Assembly: GCA_965178585.1 (NCBI GenBank)
Contig: OZ238267.1
Span: forward strand, 1,736,001 to 1,800,000
DNA from: Marifrigoribacter sp965178585
GTDB taxonomy: Bacteria; Bacteroidota; Bacteroidia; Flavobacteriales; Flavobacteriaceae
Length of the DNA: 64,000 nucleotides
Direction: 5' to 3'
Shown here: positions 42,504 through 52,454 of the stretch, piece by piece
Position numbering within the stretch: position 1 is the first letter of the stretch
Layout of the letters: each line of letters opens with the position of its first letter
Notes under the pieces: generated by a model
Databases searched by the model: none
What the model was told of the DNA's origin: nothing
What the model saw: the letters and a program-made list of their open reading frames with translations, nothing else
Program-made: the position numbers and the translations under genes

Positions 42504-45416
42504 TTAGTTTATTAATGCATTCCTTAAAATTGTAACCGGATGGAAGGCTTTTACTTGGGTTCCATCTTTTATTTGGTGTCTACAACTAGTCCCATTAGCT
42601 GAAATAATAGCCTCTTTTGAAGCTTTTCTAATTGCTGGAAAAAGTTTTAATTCTCCAATTTGCATAGAAACTTCATATTTATCTTTTTCAAATCCAAAAC
42701 TACCAGCCATACCACAACATCCCGAAGGAATTATAGTAGGTTTATAATTAACAGGCAAATTTAGAATGTCAAAAGTTACTTTTTGATTACTTAATGCCTT
42801 TTGATGGCAGTGACTATGTATCTTTATCTCTTTACTTTCCGAAGTGAATTGAGAATGCTTAATATTTCCTTCTTCTATTTCGGATGCAATAAATTCTTCA
42901 ATTAAAAAACTTCGCTTAGATAGTTTAATAGCGTTTTCTTTACTTTCTGCCAATCGAATGTATTCATCCCTGAAGCCTAGTATTGCAGAAGGCTCTATTC
43001 CGATAATGGGTGTTTCTTCTGAAATATTCTCACTAAAGAAAGCAATATTTTCATTTACTAATACCTGCACATTTTTCAAAAAACCTTTTGATATTAATGC
43101 TCTTGCACTATCTAAATGATCAATTATTATTACTTTATAATTTAATTTTGTTAATAAAAAATATGCATCTTTAGCTATTGGTGAATCTAAATAATTACTG
43201 AATTCATCAACAAATAAAGCTACTTCTTTCACACATCTAACTTGTTGTTTTAATGTATTTTGAACAACTCTATTGAAAGGTTTACTTGTAATGACTGGAA
43301 AGCTTCTTTCTGAAGCAATACCCAGCATTTTTTTAATCAAAGGGGCTGTTATACTGCTTGTAAAAATAAAATTTGATAACCCTGGAGATTTTGATGCAAT
43401 ACGATTGTATTGGGTACTCTTTCCAAATAAATTATCTGAATATTTCCTCTTATTACTTTTATAGTATTGATATAAGAATTCTGACTTTGCAATTGCAATA
43501 TCAACGTTACTAGGACATTCTGTACCGCAAGCCTTACAACTTAAACATAAACTTAAAACTTCTTTTAATTCTTTAGAATCGAATTTATTAATCGACTCAC
43601 TATTAGTTAACACTTCTCTTAAAACGTTTGCCCTACCTCTTGTGGTATGAATTTCATTTTTAGTAGCCTGATAACTAGGGCACATCACTCCTTTTGAGTT
43701 TTCTGTTTTTCTACAATCTCCACTTCCATTACATTTTTCTGACAGTCGAAGTATCCCTTCAGAATCACTGAAATCTACTAATGTGTCTATAACTGGTTCT
43801 ATTCTTTCTTTTTCATAACGGAGTGATAAATCCATTGGATAAGCATCAATTATTTTTCCGGGATTAAATATATTATTTGGATCAAATGCTTTTTTAATTT
43901 TCTTAAGGATTTCATAATTTTCAGTTCCAATCATAAAAGACAAAAACTCGCCTCTTACTATACCATCACCGTGTTCACCAGAAAAGGAACCTTTGTACTT
44001 TTTAACTAATTTTGCAACTTCAGTTGTAATTTCTCTAAAATAATATACCCCTTCTTTTTCTTTTAAATTTAAAATTGGCCTCAGATGCAATTCACCTGCA
44101 CCTGCATGTGCATAGTAAACAGCTTTCTGATCATATTTTTCCATCAAAACTGCAAATTCATTGATGTATTTTGGTAAATCCTCAAGAGTTACAGCAGTAT
44201 CTTCAATACAAGCAACTGCTTTTTTATCACCCACCATATTCCCTAATAATCCTAATCCTGCTTTTCGAAGTTCTAAAGCCTTATTAATATCGTCTCCTTT
44301 TAACACAGGGTTTGCATAACTTAAATTAGACACTTTCAAAGAATCTAATAAATCATTAATTTGATGTTCTAAATCTTCTATTGTATCTGCATTTATTTCA
44401 AGAAGTAGTAAGGCCTTGGGGCTGCCTTCCACAAATTTCCGATATTCATTATAGGTAGAATTATTTTTTGTACAATCCAAAATGATGTTATCCATCATTT
44501 CACAAGTATATAAATTGTGATTCATAGCAACAGAAACATCATTTAAACAACTTTCTAATGTTGAATAGTGCGATGCTACCATTGCAGAATGCAGCGGCGG
44601 TAAATCATCTAACTGAAGTGTAATTTCGGTAGTAAAAGCCAATGTGCCTTCACTCCCACATAATAATGAAGCCAAATTAATAGACTTATCTGAATTGCTA
44701 AAAATTTGATTATCTATTAATTCATCAATAGCATATCCAGTATTTCTTCTATGAATTTCTGGTTTTGGAAAGTTATTTATAATTCCCTTTTGTGCCTCTT
44801 TAGAATTTAATTCATTAAAAACGGTATTATAAATAACACCTTCAAGGCTTTCAAGTTTAGTTTTCTCATTAAACCCTTTTTTGTCTAAAGATTTAAATAC
44901 AGTTTCATCACCATTCGACAATATGGTTTTTAACTCTAAAACTTTATCTCTGGTAACTCCAAATTGAATTGAGGTGGTTCCACTAGAGTTATTACCTACC
45001 ATCCCCCCTATCATACATCGATTAGAGGTTGATGTATTAGGACCAAAAAACAATCCGAATGGTTTTAAATATGAATTTAAATCGTCCCGTATAACTCCAG
45101 GCTGTAGTACAACTGTCTTTCTTTCAGCATCTAATGATTTAATATTAGTGAAATATTTTGATACATCTACAATAATCCCCTCTCCTACGCATTGTCCAGC
45201 TAATGATGTACCTGCAGCTCGTGGAATTAAAGAAGTATTGTTTGTGTTAGCAAACTTAATTAATTGTTGAAGAGCAGTATTGTTCTTTGGAAAAGCAACT
45301 GCTAACGGAATTTTACGGTACACTGAAGCATCTGTAGCATATAAATATTTATGCAAGTTATCATAATAAAAATCACCATTAAATGATGATTTAAAATTTG
45401 CTAATTGTTCTTTCAT
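42504..45416 (-). CDS. FAD-binding and 4Fe-4S oxidoreductase (Dld/D-2-hydroxyglutarate dehydrogenase type)
   Basis: A 970-aa fusion of a PCMH-type FAD domain (GTSLAGQCVGEGIIVDVSKYF; MVGNNSSGTTS), the FAD-linked oxidase C-terminal domain (GSFSGEHGDGIVRG), a ferredoxin-like domain with CLSCKACGTECP plus an earlier cysteine cluster (CNGSGDC...CP), and a CCG-type C-terminal domain (SGCCGMAGSFGFE). It oxidises a 2-hydroxyacid such as D-lactate or D-2-hydroxyglutarate and passes electrons to the quinone pool via Fe-S centres; the exact substrate is not readable. Length (usual 950-1020) is normal. It stands alone on this strand. Confidence 0.9.
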   Translation of the reverse strand: MKEQLANFKSSFNGDFYYDNLHKYLYATDASVYRKIPLAVAFPKNNTALQQLIKFANTNNTSLIPRAAGTSLAGQCVGEGIIVDVSKYFTNIKSLDAERKTVVLQPGVIRDDLNSYLKPFGLFFGPNTSTSNRCMIGGMVGNNSSGTTSIQFGVTRDKVLELKTILSNGDETVFKSLDKKGFNEKTKLESLEGVIYNTVFNELNSKEAQKGIINNFPKPEIHRRNTGYAIDELIDNQIFSNSDKSINLASLLCGSEGTLAFTTEITLQLDDLPPLHSAMVASHYSTLESCLNDVSVAMNHNLYTCEMMDNIILDCTKNNSTYNEYRKFVEGSPKALLLLEINADTIEDLEHQINDLLDSLKVSNLSYANPVLKGDDINKALELRKAGLGLLGNMVGDKKAVACIEDTAVTLEDLPKYINEFAVLMEKYDQKAVYYAHAGAGELHLRPILNLKEKEGVYYFREITTEVAKLVKKYKGSFSGEHGDGIVRGEFLSFMIGTENYEILKKIKKAFDPNNIFNPGKIIDAYPMDLSLRYEKERIEPVIDTLVDFSDSEGILRLSEKCNGSGDCRKTENSKGVMCPSYQATKNEIHTTRGRANVLREVLTNSESINKFDSKELKEVLSLCLSCKACGTECPSNVDIAIAKSEFLYQYYKSNKRKYSDNLFGKSTQYNRIASKSPGLSNFIFTSSITAPLIKKMLGIASERSFPVITSKPFNRVVQNTLKQQVRCVKEVALFVDEFSNYLDSPIAKDAYFLLTKLNYKVIIIDHLDSARALISKGFLKNVQVLVNENIAFFSENISEETPIIGIEPSAILGFRDEYIRLAESKENAIKLSKRSFLIEEFIASEIEEGNIKHSQFTSESKEIKIHSHCHQKALSNQKVTFDILNLPVNYKPTIIPSGCCGMAGSFGFEKDKYEVSMQIGELKLFPAIRKASKEAIISANGTSCRHQIKDGTQVKAFHPVTILRNALIN

Positions 45417-45511
45417 TTAGATTATAAATGTATTGAAATTCTATCAATTTTATAACCTTTTTAAATTCATAAAAATAGTATCTTCGACCTTTAATTTTTC
45501 AACTAAAAAAT

Positions 45512-46120
45512 ATGCGTAATTTATTAAAATTCACCTCAATATTTCTATTTATATTCTCAATGCAAGCCCAAGAAAAACCAATAACGATTGAAGATGAATT
45601 AGTTAACAATCGTCTCAATTTATATGCAGTGAATAAAAATCTGGTTGATTATGACATTACTGTTATTGTTAAAGGAACGGGGTTTAAACAAAGAGCAGGA
45701 AAACCTAGATTAACCCGAATTCCAGCTACATCAAAAGTTAAAGTAAGTAGTTTAGTTATAGAGCGTGGTAAAGAACCAAAATACACTTATATAGTTGAGG
45801 CAAATGATAGTTTATCAAGAAGAGTTTTGAAACCTGAATTCACCTTAGTAAAAGTAGATCCTCCAATGCCTATATACCTATATGTTTCCGACAGATGTAT
45901 AGGTTGTGATAGCTTAGTTAGCTCTTTAAATGGTAGTGTATTTAACTATGAAAAAATTAATCTTAATGAACAACAAGAAAAAGCGACCAAACTTGAAAAG
46001 TACTTACCGGGAATGGATACCATAAAAAAGCCTATATTAAATATAGGCGGTTATTTATATACTAATATTACTACCATGGATCAATTGCTAGAAAAAATAC
46101 TAGCAAAAGAATCCAAGTAA
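45512..46120 (+). CDS. Secreted protein with C-terminal CxxC glutaredoxin-like domain
   Basis: A 202-aa protein with a signal peptide (MRNLLKFTSIFLFIFSMQAQ). Residues 20-115 form a beta-rich segment of unknown type. From about residue 120 the chain YLYVSDRCIGCDSL carries Cys129 and Cys132 and continues with a glutaredoxin-like pattern including KKPIL (cis-Pro). It would sit in the periplasm and could reduce or shuffle disulfides, or use the disulfide structurally. The convergent barrel gene ends 8 nt away. The upstream box TATCTTCG (45479-45486) is a one-mismatch promoter match. Confidence 0.7.
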   Translation: MRNLLKFTSIFLFIFSMQAQEKPITIEDELVNNRLNLYAVNKNLVDYDITVIVKGTGFKQRAGKPRLTRIPATSKVKVSSLVIERGKEPKYTYIVEANDSLSRRVLKPEFTLVKVDPPMPIYLYVSDRCIGCDSLVSSLNGSVFNYEKINLNEQQEKATKLEKYLPGMDTIKKPILNIGGYLYTNITTMDQLLEKILAKESK

Positions 46121-46128
46121 TAAATATT

Positions 46129-46989
46129 TTAATTTATTTGATAAGCATAACCTAAGGAGACAATTACACCTCCTACATGACTTTTACCAAAGACTTCATC
46201 TAACTGAACGTAATTAAAACTATAAGAAACTCTTGCATCTAAAGAGATTTCACTTTTTTCTCCTAATTTTTTAATTCCTCCAATTCCAAAAATTCCACCA
46301 AAATTAATGGTCTTTAAATTATCTTTAATATCTGTGTCGGCATCTAAAGATTGAGCTGGCAATTCAACAAATTCTGTTAAATCGTCAGAAGTAGGCACAA
46401 ATACAGGGAAATTTCCATTCTCATCTAAATAGAACTGACTCGTACCACTTGTAGATTGTGTTGCTTTAGCTAAAATACCTACATATGGTCCTATTTCTGT
46501 ATAAAATCTAAAATTATCACCCCATCCAAATTTTGCTAAAACAGGTATTTCTAAATAACTTAATTTTTGTTCTGCCTCAAAATCTGCCCACAAAGGATTT
46601 TCATCTGTGATAGGAGGTAAACCTATAAAAGGATAAAACTGATTTAATTGATCACTTAATTCATTTTCTCCAAGAGGTTGCATTCCTGTACGTTTACCAT
46701 TTCTTTGAGTATAATTAAGTTCTGTTCTAACTGAAATTAACTCTGACTGTTTAAACTCTACAGTTACTCCATAATCTACACCACTCACAGATTCGTAATC
46801 ACCAGCATAAATATTATCATTAGAATCATTAAGTTTTGATAGACTATAACCAACCCTAACTCCTATTTTAATGGGGATTCTTGCTTCTTCATTTTCAGCT
46901 TCGGTTGCAGAATTTGAATCTTGAGCAAAACTTGAAATTGTCACCCCGATTAAAAACATGCTTAATAAAATTCTTTTAATAAAAGTCAT
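46129..46989 (-). CDS. Outer-membrane beta-barrel protein (PorT-like)
   Basis: A 286-aa protein with a signal peptide (MTFIKRILLSMFLIGVTISSFAQ) and about eight to ten amphipathic strands (IPIKIGVRVGYSLSKL, VDYGVTVEFKQ, LSYLEIPVLAKFGWGDNFRFYTEIG), ending in VIVSLGYAYQIN. This is the common PorT/outer-membrane barrel family of Bacteroidota. Its specific role is unknown. The upstream region has a TATTTTCG promoter-like box. Confidence 0.85.
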   Translation of the reverse strand: MTFIKRILLSMFLIGVTISSFAQDSNSATEAENEEARIPIKIGVRVGYSLSKLNDSNDNIYAGDYESVSGVDYGVTVEFKQSELISVRTELNYTQRNGKRTGMQPLGENELSDQLNQFYPFIGLPPITDENPLWADFEAEQKLSYLEIPVLAKFGWGDNFRFYTEIGPYVGILAKATQSTSGTSQFYLDENGNFPVFVPTSDDLTEFVELPAQSLDADTDIKDNLKTINFGGIFGIGGIKKLGEKSEISLDARVSYSFNYVQLDEVFGKSHVGGVIVSLGYAYQIN

Positions 46990-47082
46990 AGTTGTTTAAG
47001 TTTGTTATTGATTGTTCGAAAATACTATTTTTTTTATAATAACAAATAAAATACTAAAGGTTCTTTATATTTAGAATCTTTC

Positions 47083-48780
47083 TTAATTTAAAATTGCCTT
47101 TAATATAGTTTTTTTGTTATTGCTCTTTATTTCAACAAAATACAATCCGTTCGAAAGTTTTTGCCCTTTCTCATTGGTGCCATTCCAAATTATATTTTGA
47201 TTTCCAGAATAAGTTCCATTAATTAGCTCGCTCTGTTTTCTTCCCAAAAGGTCGTAAACAGTAACTACAATTCGCTCATCATTTTCAACAGAAAAAGATA
47301 TTGTAGCTTCATCTTTAATTGGATTAGGGTAAATTACTGCATTTTCAAATTCTAATGAATAATTATTCAATCCTAAAATTGCAACTGGATCTATATGCGT
47401 ATAATAAACATCTTGGCCTCCATTGATAGTATTAGCCCAAGCTAAATGAACTCCGTTATTATCTGAAACCATATCGTAATAATCCCCCATTTTATTTTGT
47501 TGTGGGTATCCGATATTTGGGTTAAAAGATTCAGAAAGTGCAAAATTTTCAGTCCAAGTTTCACCTTGATCATCAGAAAAAGAATAATACAACACAGAAT
47601 CATTAGATCCTGATTCTGCATCTCGAGTATCTAACCAAACCACATCTATTCTCCCATTTGGAGCTACTGCCATTGTTCCGAACCACTGAGTGTTATCAGT
47701 TCCAACATCTGTGTTAATTCTAGTAGGTGCAGAAAAAATGATACCTCCGTCTGTGCTTTTAGAAAACATTACATCACCACTATCATTAATAGAGTTTCTA
47801 TTAACTGATGCTAGAACATATACATTGCCATGACCAACACCTCCAGAAATATCTGTATCTACCCACATTTGACCTAATAAACCTTGAGGGTTAACTGCAC
47901 CTCCAATTGATAATGAACCATCTAAATCTACTATACTAAATGAATCCCAAGTAACAGGATTGTCCGGATCTTTAGCTGTTGTTGATTTAATTACAATTAA
48001 ATCACCACCGCTTTGTCCACAAGTATATAAAGTACCGTCAGCATCTACTGCCAATGTTCCCCACCTTGGTGATTCTATGACTGGTGTACAATCTTCAAAA
48101 GATTGACTACCATCGGTAGATCGTGTAAAATCCCAATCACATGTAGAATAGCTAATATTCCAATTTGAATAGTTATTTCCAGAACCAACCCCATCTGTCC
48201 TATCGATACGCATCCATTGTTTATCACCTCCTTTGGCAGGTACAGGAGAATTCCAAACTACTCCACCATCATCAATTTTATAAACATCACAATCAAATGT
48301 TCCTTGCAAACTATTATAGTAAAAATTACCTTCTTTATCGAAATCTAAAACTGGGTCTGATCTAAAAACACCAGGATTTAAAACTCCTGGGAAGGTCCAA
48401 GTTAGACCACCATCCAAAGAATACCCATACCCTGCCTGCCTAAAATTACTAGCTACAGTATCAAATTGTCTCCAGCCAATAACAATACGATCTGGATTGG
48501 TAGGGTCTACTGCTAATGAAGTTTCATTTCCAGCATCCCCAATAATATCCATACCATTTTCATCGACATTTACTTGAACTGTAAAATAATCATCATTAAA
48601 AACCCGATATGAAGAACCCTTTTCCATGCTACTTCTAGGAGAAGAAATATAAGGGTTATCTATTGTTTCATGATGTGCTTCTTCTAATGTTTGAGCGCTA
48701 ATTTGAGTTCCAGCATATAATATGGCTCCAATTAAACAAGAATAAAGAATTGATTTCTGAGTGTATTTTTTTCTTTTCAC
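47083..48780 (-). CDS. Secreted sialidase-like propeller protein with T9SS sorting domain
   Basis: A 565-aa protein starting at a GTG (48780), with an N-terminal signal (LIGAILYAGTQISAQ). Residues 60-470 contain BNR/Asp-box-type repeats (YSLDGGLTW, STDGGIIF, FSDDQGETW), indicating a six-bladed propeller of the sialidase or exo-alpha-sialidase fold. No catalytic triad can be confirmed. The last 85 residues are a type A T9SS C-terminal domain (VIYPNPIKDEATISF, VYDLLGR, NGLYFVEI...KTILKAILN), so the protein is exported to the surface by the type IX system. It is probably a surface adhesin or a glycan-active protein. Confidence 0.9.
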   Translation of the reverse strand: MKRKKYTQKSILYSCLIGAILYAGTQISAQTLEEAHHETIDNPYISSPRSSMEKGSSYRVFNDDYFTVQVNVDENGMDIIGDAGNETSLAVDPTNPDRIVIGWRQFDTVASNFRQAGYGYSLDGGLTWTFPGVLNPGVFRSDPVLDFDKEGNFYYNSLQGTFDCDVYKIDDGGVVWNSPVPAKGGDKQWMRIDRTDGVGSGNNYSNWNISYSTCDWDFTRSTDGSQSFEDCTPVIESPRWGTLAVDADGTLYTCGQSGGDLIVIKSTTAKDPDNPVTWDSFSIVDLDGSLSIGGAVNPQGLLGQMWVDTDISGGVGHGNVYVLASVNRNSINDSGDVMFSKSTDGGIIFSAPTRINTDVGTDNTQWFGTMAVAPNGRIDVVWLDTRDAESGSNDSVLYYSFSDDQGETWTENFALSESFNPNIGYPQQNKMGDYYDMVSDNNGVHLAWANTINGGQDVYYTHIDPVAILGLNNYSLEFENAVIYPNPIKDEATISFSVENDERIVVTVYDLLGRKQSELINGTYSGNQNIIWNGTNEKGQKLSNGLYFVEIKSNNKKTILKAILN

Positions 48781-48858
48781 TTAAATAGCTTTAATTATTT
48801 TTTTTGATTGTAAAGTACAAAAAATATGCAATTTAAATGCTAAAAATATTTCTACAAA

Positions 48859-49554
48859 TTATATGATATTTTTTCTGAAAGTGTTACTAACAGATTGGAT
48901 TATTTTTTTGATTTCATATTCCTGAACGCCTTTTACAATAGCAATCTCTTTATAGCTTAATTTTCCAAAAACAAAAAGATCCAAAATATTAGAAGTTTTA
49001 AGTGGCAGCCAATTATAGATATAATTGAATGCCTTTCTTTTATCATCACTTATTTCAATTCTAGAATCATCAATTTCTAATGTACTAATTATATTTTTTT
49101 CTGCATCATTATAAAGAAACTCTTGTTTTTTAAAGCCATCTTGTCTGTAAGAAATATCCTCCAACTCATCTTCCATCAACATATCGTTATCAATATCAAC
49201 TTCATATTTTTCTTCAAGAAGTTTTAGTTCTTCCTCTAAGATCTGACTAATACTTAAAGATTCTAAATGGTAAGATTCTTTTTTTATTAATTGACTTAAT
49301 TGTTCACTTGCAAGAGAAAATAATTTGAGTTTTATTTCATTAGGATCAGTAAGTTTACCTTCATAATCTTCATAAAGCCTTACAATAGAATCATCTATCA
49401 CTCCAGTACTTGTGTACATATTATGAGGTATTATACCTCTCGTTTCTGCAGTATATAAACGATGTTTTACATAAGGATGTACTTGTGCAATAATCGTTAA
49501 TATCTTACGTCCAAATTCATTGTGCTGCTTGCTAGTATTAACATCTGTTTTCAT
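48859..49554 (-). CDS. Sigma-70 region-4-like protein of unknown regulon
   Basis: A 231-aa cytoplasmic protein. The last 50 residues (ILDLFVFGKLSYKEIAIVKGVQEYEIKKIIQSV) resemble the helix-turn-helix of sigma region 4, with the usual G-x-S/T-x-x-E-I-A spacing. The N-terminal half contains a helix-rich region without a convincing region 2; the middle is very acidic (EVDIDNDMLMEDELEDI). It could be a divergent ECF-like sigma factor or a DNA-binding relative; no anti-sigma gene is adjacent. Confidence 0.6.
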   Translation of the reverse strand: MKTDVNTSKQHNEFGRKILTIIAQVHPYVKHRLYTAETRGIIPHNMYTSTGVIDDSIVRLYEDYEGKLTDPNEIKLKLFSLASEQLSQLIKKESYHLESLSISQILEEELKLLEEKYEVDIDNDMLMEDELEDISYRQDGFKKQEFLYNDAEKNIISTLEIDDSRIEISDDKRKAFNYIYNWLPLKTSNILDLFVFGKLSYKEIAIVKGVQEYEIKKIIQSVSNTFRKNII

Positions 49555-49652
49555 TGCTGTAAATTTAATTATACATTAAAAATAATAAAGAATTGGCAAT
49601 AATATTATGACATATATCATCACTTTAACATTATTATAAAAATTTAATTAAA

Positions 49653-50168
49653 TTATTTTTTAGACTTAATAACAGATACAATTCCATCATAAGTAACACT
49701 TGATTTATTGTTACTATAAACATCTGCATAAGTTTTTCCAGAACCGTAAATAGATAACTTAATGTCGAAATTTTCAGATTTATTTTTAACAGTATATGAA
49801 ACTGAAATATTTTTTTTTCGGTCGTTAAACTTTACTTTATAATTATTCATTACATTATCAAAACTTACTCCTTCACTTCCTCTAGGACCGATTGTTGTAA
49901 CTACTCCAAAATATTGCATATTAGCCATAGTTGAATCCTTTGAAACCGTAAGTGTATTAGAACCCGATGTAATATTTATACGATTACCTCTAGTTAACAA
50001 CCAATCTGCGTTAAACTCAAATGATTTTGAATTCACTAAATCTTTCATTGCCTCATAATCTTTTTGCGATTTGAGCTCTTTCTGTTCTTTCTTTTCTTTT
50101 TTAGTTTGTGCTGTTATTTGTGGAGAAATTAATATCAGCGCAATTAATACTAACAATAATCTTTTCAT
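49653..50168 (-). CDS. DUF4251 secreted protein
   Basis: A 171-aa protein from ATG 50168, with a signal peptide (MKRLLLVLIALILISPQITAQ) and a lysine/glutamate-rich segment (KKEKKEQKELKSQKD) followed by the DUF4251 core: SKSFEFNADWLLT, MQYFGVVTTIG, YKVKFNDRKKNISVSYTVKNKSE (two parts). The family is common in Bacteroidota; its function is unknown. The longer start at 50207 would put 13 residues before the signal peptide and is rejected. Confidence 0.85.
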   Translation of the reverse strand: MKRLLLVLIALILISPQITAQTKKEKKEQKELKSQKDYEAMKDLVNSKSFEFNADWLLTRGNRINITSGSNTLTVSKDSTMANMQYFGVVTTIGPRGSEGVSFDNVMNNYKVKFNDRKKNISVSYTVKNKSENFDIKLSIYGSGKTYADVYSNNKSSVTYDGIVSVIKSKK

Positions 50169-50260
50169 AGCTATTATTTTATTATAAAAATATAAAAATG
50201 AAAGCATTAAGTGAAATAAATTTGTGTATTTAACTATTAATTATACTATTAAGTATTGAA

Positions 50261-50297
50261 AAAAGACTCTGATATTTAAAATATACCAGAGTCTTTT
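50261..50297. terminator. Terminator hairpin
   Basis: Arms AAAAGACTCTG (50261-50271) and CAGAGTCTTTT (50287-50297), loop of 15 nt, with a T-rich tail on the minus strand; it serves the gene at 50320-51207. Confidence 0.85.
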
Positions 50298-50319
50298 CGT
50301 TTAATAATTATAGATCTTT

Positions 50320-51207
50320 TTATTGACAAATTTCTTCAAGCGTATCCTCTATATCCCCTGGCGTACTCATAATTTTCATAAATGTTCCCATAGTTAAATC
50401 TGGCCAGTGCAATGCAATTCTATATTTACCATGAAGCATAGTAACTTCTTTCCCTTGCAATATTATTTCATAAGGTAATGCTGCAGCATGTGCTTCACCG
50501 ATCTTTGGCAAAAAATGAGCTTCACCATCTTCTTTATCTAAAAGACCAACACCAAATACAGCAACTTCTTCTGTAGTATAAATTAATTTATAAACCATTT
50601 TTGTAGTGCCTTTTTTTGCATTTAAATTATCAGTGATAATTTTAACTCCTTCTTCAAATGATTCGAATTCAGCTAATTCTTCAGGATCGGTAAAATACGG
50701 CATGGTAATTTTATAATGATATTTTTTTAAATCTTCTGCGTCTACACTTCCACCAAATTGCGTGAAGTTATTTCCTATAGTAGCTAAAGCGGTTTTTAAA
50801 TCTGTTCCAAATTTTTGTAACGCTCCTTGATATGTATTATAATCATCTTGTAAATAAGCTCTTAATATATAATCTGGATTTGTGTATGAAATCGTAACTT
50901 TTCCATCAATATTAACTAAACCAACTTTAAATATTGCAGCTAAAGCCCCTCTATCTTTAACTTTAATTACAGTGTTTTTTAAATCATTTCTGGTAAATGC
51001 AATTACTTTTAAATCACTTTTTCCTGATGGGTTATAAGAACCAAGAACTGTAAACGAGTTGTCTTTTAGTGCTTTAGTAACATCGTTGGACATCTTTTGA
51101 ATGCTTTCAGTACTTTCACCAACTTTTATATAGGGTGATAATTCTTGAGAAGTTGAAGTAAAACTTATGGCAATAATAATTGTGAAACTAAAAATTAATT
51201 TTTTCAT
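50320..51207 (-). CDS. Secreted protein with DUF302-like N-terminal domain
   Basis: A 295-aa protein with a signal peptide (MKKLIFSFTIIIAISFTSTS). Residues 25-130 resemble DUF302: a helix (SIQKMSNDVTKALKDNSFTV), then strands and the VTISYTNPDYILRAY segment typical of that family's C terminus. The remaining 160 residues are unassigned, and one HLPKIGEAHA segment is rich in His/Ala. It is monocistronic between a terminator and a TATTTTTG promoter box. Function is unknown; a periplasmic metal- or heme-related role is only a guess. Confidence 0.6.
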   Translation of the reverse strand: MKKLIFSFTIIIAISFTSTSQELSPYIKVGESTESIQKMSNDVTKALKDNSFTVLGSYNPSGKSDLKVIAFTRNDLKNTVIKVKDRGALAAIFKVGLVNIDGKVTISYTNPDYILRAYLQDDYNTYQGALQKFGTDLKTALATIGNNFTQFGGSVDAEDLKKYHYKITMPYFTDPEELAEFESFEEGVKIITDNLNAKKGTTKMVYKLIYTTEEVAVFGVGLLDKEDGEAHFLPKIGEAHAAALPYEIILQGKEVTMLHGKYRIALHWPDLTMGTFMKIMSTPGDIEDTLEEICQ

Positions 51208-51230
51208 TTTTAAAACATTTAATGTTCTTA

Positions 51231-51238
51231 CAAAAATA
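51231..51238 (-). promoter_or_regulatory. Putative -7 promoter box (TATTTTTG)
   Basis: A perfect TAnnTTTG match on the minus strand, 23 nt upstream of the gene at 50320-51207. Confidence 0.42.
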
Positions 51239-51327
51239 TTGCAACAACGATTCTTAATGAATGATAAAAATCATATCTAGCTTATTGATAAAGACTAATT
51301 TAATATTGTCAAAAAAAGTTTTAAATA

Positions 51328-52326
51328 TTATATAATTTTAAGAATCAATTTACCCTTTTTATCTCCAGAAAACAGTTTTAAAAAAGTTTCATAAAAATTT
51401 TCGATTCCATCGTAGATATCTTCTCGGCTTTTAATTTTCCCTTGCATCATCCACAAGCCCATTTCCTGTGCTGCCTTTTGATAATCATTTGCATAATCCA
51501 AAACAACCATACCTTGCATTGTTGCTCTATTTACTAATAATGATAAATAATTTTTTGGTGCAACAATGTCTTTTGTGTTATTGTATTGTGAAATTGCACC
51601 ACAAATAACAACACGTGCATTTAATCTTAATTTTGAAAGCGCAGCATCTAATATTTCTCCACCAACATTATCAAAATACACATCAATTCCTTTCGGGCAT
51701 TTTTTATTTAATGATTCTAATAAATTTTCATTTTTATAATCAATTGCTTCATCAAACCCCAATTCATCTATTAAGTAATCACACTTCTCCTTTCCACCTG
51801 CAATTCCTATTACGGTACATCCCTTAAGTTTTGCAATTTGACCAACTAAACTTCCAACTGCACCAGCAGCTCCAGAAACCAATACAATATCTCCTTCTTT
51901 AATTTTTCCAACTTGCAATATCCCAAAGTAAGCTGTCATTCCTGGCATTCCCAAAGCACCTAAATATTTAGGCATTGGCACCATCGTATCATCTACTCTA
52001 TAACAATTTTCTCCATTTGTAGTATAATATTGTTGTACTCCTCCCCAATTAACAATACAATCACCAACTTTAAATTCAGGATGATTATTTGCTTCAATAA
52101 CTTTACCTATACTTCCAGATCGCATCACTTCACCAATTTGCACTGGTGGTATGTATGATTTTCTATCCATCATCCAACCTCTCATTGCTGGATCTAAGGA
52201 TATATAATGATGTTGTATTACTACTTCTCCATCTTTTGGTTGAATTATTGGATTGTTTTCTAGTTTCCAAGTATCATTTTCCGGAAGTCCTTCAGGGCGT
52301 TTTACAAATATTAATTGCTTATTCAT
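51328..52326 (-). CDS. CurA-type NADP-dependent oxidoreductase (MDR family)
   Basis: A 332-aa medium-chain reductase of the leukotriene B4/CurA group. DPAMRGWMMDRKSYIPPVQIG (first motif, in parts) and the nucleotide-binding GAAGAVGSLVGQIAKLKG are characteristic, as is FDNVGGEILDAAL. No zinc-binding residues are present, as expected for this branch. It reduces alkenals, enones or related double bonds using NADPH in the cytoplasm. Length fits (usual 330-345). It is divergent from the penicillin acylase gene; the 128-nt gap carries the latter's promoter box. Confidence 0.93.
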   Translation of the reverse strand: MNKQLIFVKRPEGLPENDTWKLENNPIIQPKDGEVVIQHHYISLDPAMRGWMMDRKSYIPPVQIGEVMRSGSIGKVIEANNHPEFKVGDCIVNWGGVQQYYTTNGENCYRVDDTMVPMPKYLGALGMPGMTAYFGILQVGKIKEGDIVLVSGAAGAVGSLVGQIAKLKGCTVIGIAGGKEKCDYLIDELGFDEAIDYKNENLLESLNKKCPKGIDVYFDNVGGEILDAALSKLRLNARVVICGAISQYNNTKDIVAPKNYLSLLVNRATMQGMVVLDYANDYQKAAQEMGLWMMQGKIKSREDIYDGIENFYETFLKLFSGDKKGKLILKII

Positions 52327-52420
52327 TTTCTTTTATTTTGAGGGATGAAAGTACTACAAATCGTTTAAAATATTATCCTCTAAATATTATTATATTTTAA
52401 GAACTATTATATTTTCAGCT

Positions 52421-52428
52421 TATATTTG
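52421..52428 (+). promoter_or_regulatory. Putative -7 promoter box (TATATTTG) for the penicillin acylase gene
   Basis: A perfect TAnnTTTG match 26 nt upstream of ATG 52455. Confidence 0.42.
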
Positions 52429-52454
52429 AATTATAATTTTTCTTATCTACATCT

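Noticed and set aside
47083..48780. Confident catalytic sialidase.
   Set aside because: Asp-box repeats show only the fold; the Arg triad and Tyr/Glu nucleophile could not be confirmed.
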